Shown here: positions 32,578-36,849 of the stretch, piece after piece | Position numbering within the stretch: the stretch's first letter is position 1 | Layout of the letters: the number at the start of each line of letters is the position of its first letter | Origin: Candidatus Parcubacteria bacterium | GTDB lineage: Bacteria > Patescibacteriota > Patescibacteriia > Magasanikbacterales > UBA922 | Reading direction: 5' to 3' | Assembly: GCA_018646705.1 (NCBI GenBank) | Contig: JABGUG010000032.1 | Coordinates: 1 to 36,849 of the forward strand | Length of the DNA: 36,849 nt | Notes under the pieces: model-generated | What the model was told of the DNA's origin: nothing | The model's input: only the letters and a program-made list of their open reading frames with translations | The model's database searches: none | Program-made: the position numbers and the translations under genes

Positions 32578-34842
32578 TTAGCTTATGGCTTTGTTAATTT
32601 TATTTTTGATACCTTCTGGAGTTAATCCTGCAAGTTCATATACTTCATCGACACCACCAGATTTCAAATATGTGTCAATACAGATTGAACGTTTTACATA
32701 GTCAGCCGGAAGTAAGAATGGATATAAAAATCCTTTCCATCCAGCATGCACTGCAACAGTTATTTCACGTTCTTCATCTGAGAATATTTTATTTGCTTTT
32801 TCTGGATCTGTGGCACGTAAATCTTCAAACAATTCTGGGGAAGTTACTGCAAGAAGTTTTACATCAAGACCTTGTGATTCAAGTTCTGGAACAATTTCAA
32901 TTGTATTTTGCAAAACTTGCATACCAGAAATTGCTAACACGACTTTTTTGTTTCCATTATTTTTATAATCCTTGAAAGTGTATGCGCCATTTATTGCTTC
33001 ACGAGCTTCTGGAACAAACTGTCCACAACATGCATTTTCTCCACGTTTAAATACTGGAGTACCAGGACGTGTTACTGAAAGTGCGATTGGTTCACCTTTT
33101 TCAAATGCATGAAATGACATTTCAACCACTTCGTTAGCATCCATTGGTTTGTACACTTTGATTCCAGGATATGCGTTGTACATACTCATCCAATACAGAC
33201 CTTGGTGTGTAGGACCATCTTCTCCAGTCTCTGGACCATCATGTGCTGAAAGTAAAATGAAAAAACCTTTACTTTCTGGATACAGATGATTTCCAATCAA
33301 GATAAGACGAATAGCATTAGTCATCATAGAGCTAAATACACCGTATGAAGAAAACACTGATACTGGTGCATATCCTCCTGGCAATCTGTCAGCTGTCATT
33401 GCGGCACCCATCATTGCCATATTTTGCTCAGCAATACCAAATCGAATTCCACGACCGTAAGGATTTTCTCTATTGATAACCCCATACACATCTTCTGCCT
33501 TTGCAACTGATACTGATCCTGCGAGATCTCCTGCCCCCGCATAGAAAAATGCTGTCTCTTTCATAAGCCAAGAAAAGAATTCTTGGCTTGCCTTGCGTGT
33601 TGCCACAGCAGTTCCCTGCTCAAATACAAGTTCTTCTGGCAAAACGTCTGGACGTTTTATTTCAATAGGATTTTTAAATGGTCTGTCTCCCAATCTTGAT
33701 TTCATTTGAGAAACAAGTTCATCTTCTGACTTGATTAAACTTTTTGCAATGTCTAATCTTTCTACAATATAATTTGTAAGTTCAGGAGTAAGAGCTTCTA
33801 TAATAATATCTATATCTTTTCCAACTTCGCCTTCAACACCTGGAATTTCAAATCCTAATTTTTTCATGATATCAACATACTCATCATGTTTGGCTGGTGC
33901 ACCGTGAGATTTATTTGAATCTTCCACTGAACCATAATGTTTTCCTTTGATTGTGTGGGCAATAACAACAGTTGGACTACCATTATCAAATACTTTTTGC
34001 TCAGCCAATCGATATGCATATACGCATTCGAGAATATTGTGCCCATCAATCTCAATAACATTCCAACCAAGAGAACTCCAGTGATTGATATAAGGTGTCA
34101 TTACAACTTCATTGATATCACCGTCAATTCCATAATGATTATAATCAAGTGATACAATCATATTGTCTGCTCCAACAGTATTCAAGAGATTGCGTGCCTC
34201 ATATGTCATACCTTCTTCACTCTCCGCATCTCCCATAAACACCCAAACACTGGTATCTAGTCCTGATGCTTTGTGAGAAATAGCCAAACCACCTGCTGAA
34301 GGCATACCATGTCCTGAAGGACCTGTTGCAATATCAGCCAATGGTGAGTAATTTTCTACATGACCTTGTGGTCCATCGTGTTTTCTAAATTTAAGTAAGT
34401 CATGACCCATTACTGCATGTAATTTTTCTTTATCAAATTCTTTTCCTGCTTTTTTCAAACTTTCATAAATAAGAGATAATCCACCATATAAACCTGGGGA
34501 ACAATGTCCTGCAGACCAGACGACTCTGTCGCGTCCTTTATCTTTTGGATTAAGGGCATCAAACCCCATTGCACCACCAAGCACCATCCCAAGAAATTGT
34601 TCAGTCTTACCACTTGATCCGCCAGGATGACCAGAGTGTGAGGCTTCGAGCGACGCAAACATAAAACCACGCATGATACGCGCAGCCTCATTAAGCTTGT
34701 TTGTATCAATCCCTTCTATTGGTGATAGGTCTAGGCCCTGAATTTTAAGATACCCCCCGCTTTTTGCTTCATAGCTAAAACGTTCTGGTTGATCCCCTTT
34801 TAGTTTAGCGAGTTCCCCTCTGTCCAAAAGATTGTATGTCAT
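32578..34842 (-). CDS. Transketolase-family thiamine diphosphate enzyme
   Basis: This is a 754-aa protein (typical transketolase about 620-670). The first half has SHSGHPGGSSG, SAGHCSPGLYGGLSL and the ThDP motif GDAESEEGM...LDYN (the usual GDG is GDA). The middle has the catalytic Glu in RFGIAEQNMAMMGAA, then HDGPETGEDGPTHQG, close to the transketolase HDSIGxGEDGPTHQ block. A C-terminal domain follows. Superfamily membership is clear; the divergent N-terminal motifs leave the exact donor and acceptor open. It would supply pentose-phosphate interconversion. Confidence 0.85.
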   Translation of the reverse strand: MTYNLLDRGELAKLKGDQPERFSYEAKSGGYLKIQGLDLSPIEGIDTNKLNEAARIMRGFMFASLEASHSGHPGGSSGKTEQFLGMVLGGAMGFDALNPKDKGRDRVVWSAGHCSPGLYGGLSLIYESLKKAGKEFDKEKLHAVMGHDLLKFRKHDGPQGHVENYSPLADIATGPSGHGMPSAGGLAISHKASGLDTSVWVFMGDAESEEGMTYEARNLLNTVGADNMIVSLDYNHYGIDGDINEVVMTPYINHWSSLGWNVIEIDGHNILECVYAYRLAEQKVFDNGSPTVVIAHTIKGKHYGSVEDSNKSHGAPAKHDEYVDIMKKLGFEIPGVEGEVGKDIDIIIEALTPELTNYIVERLDIAKSLIKSEDELVSQMKSRLGDRPFKNPIEIKRPDVLPEELVFEQGTAVATRKASQEFFSWLMKETAFFYAGAGDLAGSVSVAKAEDVYGVINRENPYGRGIRFGIAEQNMAMMGAAMTADRLPGGYAPVSVFSSYGVFSSMMTNAIRLILIGNHLYPESKGFFILLSAHDGPETGEDGPTHQGLYWMSMYNAYPGIKVYKPMDANEVVEMSFHAFEKGEPIALSVTRPGTPVFKRGENACCGQFVPEAREAINGAYTFKDYKNNGNKKVVLAISGMQVLQNTIEIVPELESQGLDVKLLAVTSPELFEDLRATDPEKANKIFSDEEREITVAVHAGWKGFLYPFLLPADYVKRSICIDTYLKSGGVDEVYELAGLTPEGIKNKINKAIS

Positions 34843-34869
34843 ATATAACTTAGTTATTTATTGCCTATA

Positions 34870-34899
34870 ATTATATCACTGTGACCGTAAAGTACGCAA
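34870..34899 (-). promoter_or_regulatory. Likely promoter of the transketolase operon
   Basis: On the minus strand TTGCGT (34899-34894), an 18-bp spacer and TATAAT (34875-34870), about 28 bp before the ATG at 34842. Confidence 0.6.
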
Positions 34900-34917
34900 G
34901 GCTTAAATATACAATAT

Positions 34918-34939
34918 CCTGTGTATTAAAACACACAGA
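34918..34939. repeat. CTGTGT/ACACAG inverted repeat between divergent promoters
   Basis: CTGTGT and ACACAG flank ATTAAAAC. The site lies between the minus-strand transketolase promoter and the plus-strand cassette C promoter, so it could be an operator. This is inference from position. Confidence 0.4.
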
Positions 34940-34941
34940 TA

Positions 34942-34950
34942 TGGTATATT
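34942..34950 (+). promoter_or_regulatory. Extended -10 element of GC-rich cassette C
   Basis: TGGTATATT fits an extended -10 (TGn plus TATATT at 34945-34950). The -35 region is weak. The ATG is 39 bp further on. Confidence 0.45.
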
Positions 34951-34988
34951 TTATATGAGGTTTAACTGGCTCGAAAAGGAGGTGAAAT

Positions 34989-35222
34989 ATGAGCCAGCAC
35001 TACAGAAGAGGTTACCCCCGCGACCTAGCAGCAAGTGCGGGAAAAGTGTTCGCTCGGGAGCAGCCTGGACACGTAGTCGGCTATTCAACCGACCCTGCCA
35101 CCGGAATACGGACACTCCACATCATGCAGGATCTCTCTTGCGGACTGGGCACGGTGCTCAGGCTCAAAGAAGACGATCCACAGCTTCGGTGCGTGCGTTC
35201 CGCGACGCTTGCGGCGCGATAG
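34989..35222 (+). CDS. Small protein of GC-rich cassette C, unknown
   Basis: A 77-aa ORF with an ideal ribosome site: AAAAGGAGGTGAAAT directly before the ATG, one of the best Shine-Dalgarno sequences in the window. Codons are GC-rich (AGC CAG CAC TAC; CTG GGC ACG GTG CTC AGG), unlike the neighbours. The basic product (YRRGYPRDLAAS) has a middle section HVVGYSTDPATGIRTLHIM that reads like a beta hairpin, and ends SATLAAR. Two Cys are present; there is no membrane segment. I recognise no family. It lies between divergently placed transketolase and a convergent methyltransferase. Confidence 0.72.
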   Translation: MSQHYRRGYPRDLAASAGKVFAREQPGHVVGYSTDPATGIRTLHIMQDLSCGLGTVLRLKEDDPQLRCVRSATLAAR

Positions 35223-35247
35223 CGCGTCCGAAAAAAAGGAGGCCGTA

Positions 35248-35358
35248 ATGGCCAACCTGGTTTTGACGCCACGATACGGATCGGGCGTCAAATTCTATAT
35301 TACAAGTAAAAAGTTTATAAAGTTTTTAAAAAACTTTTTTAACTTTATCAACTTTTGA
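35248..35358 (+). CDS. Possible second short ORF of cassette C, running into AT sequence
   Basis: AAAAAAAGGAGG lies 5 nt before an ATG at 35248, again an excellent ribosome site. The ORF has 36 codons: the first dozen are GC-rich (MANLVLTPRYGSGV) and encode the hairpin region, the rest (ITSKKFIKFLKNFFNF) come from the AT-rich repeat and overlap the end of the methyltransferase gene on the other strand. It may be a truncated gene whose original 3' end was lost. Translation is plausible, function unknown. Confidence 0.4.
   Translation: MANLVLTPRYGSGVKFYITSKKFIKFLKNFFNFINF
35262..35292 (+). repeat. Hairpin at the end of cassette C
   Basis: TTTGACGCC (35262-35270) pairs with GGCGTCAAA (35284-35292). 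It marks the junction from GC-rich to AT-rich sequence. Confidence 0.65.
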
Positions 35359-35365
35359 ACTTTTC
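35304..35365. repeat. AT-rich repeat and weak bidirectional terminator
   Basis: AAAGTTTATAAAGTTTTTAA followed by AAAACTTTTTTAACTTTATC. It belongs to the ATAAAGTT family and also forms an AAAGTTTTT/AAAAACTTT hairpin with a T-run at about 35318-35340, which could end cassette C and, in reverse, the methyltransferase transcript whose stop lies inside it. Confidence 0.55.
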
Positions 35366-36243
35366 ACTCCAAGAATTACATATCCCTGACTTTCAATCCA
35401 TCTTCCAATCGTCACCATCTCAATCAATCCATACAATTCCCAAAACGCAGTAGAAAACGGATGCGTCTTTTTTTTAACAAAGAAAAATATTTTATTTAAA
35501 AATTTAAGTATTGAAAACTTCTTTTGACTTTGTAAAGCATCATATAGCTCATCTGGATGAGCTAGGAACTTTATCCAAAACGTAGAATACATTTTTTTTA
35601 CATGAAATCCTGCATCAAACAAAAGTGCATGCAATTCATGTTTACCAAAAAGTGAAATATGGAATTCCACATGTGGATCAGTATTGAGTCCGCGTTTCAA
35701 AAGATAGTTACGAATCCAAGCGTGTCGTCCAAGTTTTGACTCACTAAACATGGTAATAATTCCACCTGGTTTCAAAACACGATTCAAATCTGCAAGCCAC
35801 ATAGGAACATCACGAACATGCCCAAGTACATCAGAAGTATATATGACATCGAATGATTCATTTTCAAACGGAAGCTTATCTCCATCATAATGAAAAAATT
35901 TTGCCCACACTCCATATTCTTTTACACGTTCTTTTGCCAAATCAATTTGCATTTGTATTACATCAATACCCACAACCTCCACTTGTTTACCCCACAACTT
36001 TTTCATTTCAATTACAGCAGCTCCTGTGCCACACCCTACATCCAAGATTCTAATCTTCTTTCCATTCTTTATTTTTTTTCGTATCCATTTATATAGCAAA
36101 AACTTTTTTGGAAAAAAAATAAGCTTTAATCTATCTTTGAGTGTGATTTCTGATCCTGTCAAAACAGGTCTCGCATCCCAAAATTCAGTTTGCGTACCTT
36201 CTATAGTTCCCCACCCTTTGGTTTTTATTTTTTTGTCATTCAT
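35326..36243 (-). CDS. Class I SAM-dependent methyltransferase
   Basis: A 305-aa protein with a Methyltransf_11-like core. Motif I is ILDVGCGTGAAVIEM (66-80), followed by acidic VVGIDVIQMQI, FHYDGDKLPFENESFDVIYTSDVLGHV and LKPGGIITMFSE. The N-terminal 60 residues and the C-terminal ~100 residues (basic, with FLNKIFFFVKKK and a Trp/aromatic end) may bind substrate or membrane. The substrate is unknown; similar proteins often act on quinones, lipids or sugars. The stop lies in an AT repeat that overlaps the short ORF of cassette C on the opposite strand. Confidence 0.87.
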   Translation of the reverse strand: MNDKKIKTKGWGTIEGTQTEFWDARPVLTGSEITLKDRLKLIFFPKKFLLYKWIRKKIKNGKKIRILDVGCGTGAAVIEMKKLWGKQVEVVGIDVIQMQIDLAKERVKEYGVWAKFFHYDGDKLPFENESFDVIYTSDVLGHVRDVPMWLADLNRVLKPGGIITMFSESKLGRHAWIRNYLLKRGLNTDPHVEFHISLFGKHELHALLFDAGFHVKKMYSTFWIKFLAHPDELYDALQSQKKFSILKFLNKIFFFVKKKTHPFSTAFWELYGLIEMVTIGRWIESQGYVILGVKSSKVDKVKKVF

Positions 36244-36314
36244 ATGAATCTATTGTATCATATTTATGTGCGAACATACGAACATTACAAATATACTGAA
36301 TTTTGAGGATGGAT

Positions 36315-36345
36315 AAAATAAAAAAATTGGGAATAACCCAAACTT
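36315..36345 (-). terminator. Terminator of GC-rich cassette D
   Basis: On the minus strand TTGGG pairs with CCCAA over TTATT, followed by TTTTTTTATTTT. Confidence 0.85.
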
Positions 36346-36353
36346 TTTCTTTC

Positions 36354-36391
36354 CCGACCAACCCCGAGGTCCAGAAGGACGTCGGGGTCGG
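36354..36391 (-). repeat. Strong GC hairpin just after the cassette D stop
   Basis: On the minus strand CCGACCCCGACGTCC pairs imperfectly with GGACCTCGGGGTTGGTCGG around TTCT. It begins about 5 nt after the TGA at 36397 and precedes the AT-type terminator, the same order as in the other GC-rich units. Confidence 0.8.
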
Positions 36392-36396
36392 CCGGA

Positions 36397-36540
36397 TCAA
36401 ACATGCAGCAGACTCCTCAGCCGCCGCACGCGAAGGATGATGTACTCGGTGCCCATGCAGGCGCCGATGGCCAGAAGGCAGAAACCTTGGACAAAGACGT
36501 CAGCCGGGCCGTCGGGAGAGAACAAGTGTTGGTCGAGCAC
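36397..36540 (-). CDS. Small membrane-type protein of GC-rich cassette D, unknown
   Basis: A 47-codon ORF missed by the track (too short, GTG start). AAGGAG lies 7 nt before the GTG at 36540, in GAGGAAAGGAGCGTCGAC. The product has an acidic start (LDQHLFSPDGPADV), one hydrophobic helix (VFVQGFCLLAIGACMG) and a basic tail (LRVRRLRSLLHV), a single-pass small membrane protein profile. Codons are strongly GC-ending. A sigma70-type promoter is placed correctly upstream. Size and topology recall type I toxin-like or regulatory mini-membrane proteins, but nothing more can be claimed. Confidence 0.65.
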   Translation of the reverse strand: MLDQHLFSPDGPADVFVQGFCLLAIGACMGTEYIILRVRRLRSLLHV

Positions 36541-36574
36541 GTCGACGCTCCTTTCCTCTCGTGGTGTTATAATT

Positions 36575-36603
36575 ACTATACTCTGAGTAAACTATTTTTA
36601 CAA
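36575..36603 (-). promoter_or_regulatory. Promoter of GC-rich cassette D
   Basis: On the minus strand TTGTAA (36603-36598), a 17-bp spacer and TATAGT (36580-36575), about 35 bp before the GTG. It is AT-rich and lies directly after the terminator of the next unit. Confidence 0.7.
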
Positions 36604-36631
36604 ACAAAAAAAGCCCTTTAAAAAAGCTTTT
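36604..36631 (-). terminator. Terminator of GC-rich cassette E
   Basis: On the minus strand AAAAGC pairs with GCTTTT across TTTTTTAAAGG, followed by a T-run. Confidence 0.75.
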
Positions 36632-36641
36632 CCTTTCGCCA

Positions 36642-36671
36642 CCTCGTCCTGCAGAGATCCGCGGGACGAGG
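36642..36671 (-). repeat. GC hairpin after the cassette E ORF
   Basis: CCTCGTCC pairs with GGACGAGG around a 14-nt loop, between the stop at 36694 and the terminator; same order as in the other GC-rich units. Confidence 0.75.
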
Positions 36672-36693
36672 CGACTTGTTGTGGCACACGACC

Positions 36694-36849
36694 TCACACG
36701 CGCTGGTGCACGAGCTCGGCCGTGGTCTTGGAGGTGAGGACCAAGCCAATGCCCATAAGGCTGACGAATCTCACGGTCTCGACCGCCTCACGCGTAAGCT
36801 TGGCCGAACGCTTGACCACGATCGCGGACATGAACGCCAGCGTCAGCCC
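36694..36849 (-). CDS. 3' part of a small GC-rich ORF (cassette E), cut by the window edge
   Basis: An open frame from the right edge to a TGA at 36694, at least 51 codons, ending SKTTAELVHQRV. An in-frame ATG (giving MSAIVVKRSAK) exists but has no ribosome site, so the true start is probably beyond the window. The visible part has a basic helix (VVKRSAKLTREAVETV) and a hydrophobic stretch (VRFVSLMGIGLVLTS) that may cross the membrane. GC-rich codon use, post-stop hairpin and own terminator match cassettes A-D. No family is recognised. Confidence 0.55.
   Translation of the reverse strand, partial: GLTLAFMSAIVVKRSAKLTREAVETVRFVSLMGIGLVLTSKTTAELVHQRV

Noticed and set aside
35081-35291. Minus-strand ORFs over cassette C (35081-35272, 35085-35291)
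   Set aside because: They lack ribosome sites and a promoter, while the plus strand has two excellent Shine-Dalgarno sites.
36276-36304. ATTACAAATATACTGAATTT resembles the AT part of the shared A/B 3' block
   Set aside because: The match is short, AT-rich and in the wrong orientation relative to cassette D, so chance is the better explanation.
1-36849. CRISPR array or transposase-bearing insertion sequence
   Set aside because: No regularly spaced direct repeats and no transposase-like ORF were found; the only nuclease gene outside core functions is the GIY-YIG gene.

Overview
The window looks like chromosomal DNA from a Candidate Phyla Radiation (Patescibacteria, probably Parcubacteria-like) bacterium. 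This is inferred from AT-rich, tightly packed, mostly minus-strand housekeeping genes, few Shine-Dalgarno sites, a type IV pilus/competence set, a DUF4349 protein, and interspersed palindromic repeats of the kind I recall from such genomes. TGA is used as a stop, so the standard bacterial code (11) fits. No rRNA, CRISPR array or transposase was seen.

Layout. 1-160: the GC-rich tail of an element cut by the window edge. 174-2803 (minus): murG, ftsW and a small membrane protein. 2923-4544 (plus): rpmA behind a consensus promoter, then a SemiSWEET-like protein and an HEIGH-motif membrane protein. 4597-9187: ferritin-like protein, cyclophilin, tRNA-Ser(GGA), a tandem LOG-domain protein, a GIY-YIG nuclease gene bracketed by inverted repeats, gatA and gatC. 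9242-9518: a GC-rich structured RNA candidate with promoter and terminator. 9542-12228: a three-gene histidine kinase operon. 12332-14939: ligA and a HAD hydrolase. 14970-20531: prepilin peptidase, pilin, response regulator, pilM and a ComEC split into two genes. 20528-24294: leuS and an inositol-phosphatase family gene. 24346-25225: two tandem GC-rich mini-cassettes. 25235-31035: gdhA with a small partner, a DUF4349 protein, thioredoxin, an unknown gene and infB. 31168-34842: aminotransferase and transketolase. 34942-35358: another GC-rich cassette. 35326-36243: a methyltransferase. 36315-36849: two more GC-rich cassettes on the minus strand.

Two things stand out. First, leucyl-tRNA synthetase carries an inserted alpha/beta-hydrolase domain of about 185 residues with an apparently intact Ser-Asp-His set. 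Second, the AT-rich chromosome is dotted with very GC-rich, self-contained mini-transcription units. Where complete, these have a sigma70-type promoter, a short ORF with GC-rich codon use, a GC-rich hairpin after the stop and a Rho-independent terminator. Two tandem units share a block of about 47 bp at the 3' end although their coding parts have diverged. I recognise none of the encoded small proteins.

At least five short repeat families lie between genes. Two of them have also inserted in frame into proteins (ComEC and the histidine kinase). The pilus, pilin-processing and ComEC genes together suggest DNA uptake, which would fit a small-genome organism that scavenges nucleic acids.
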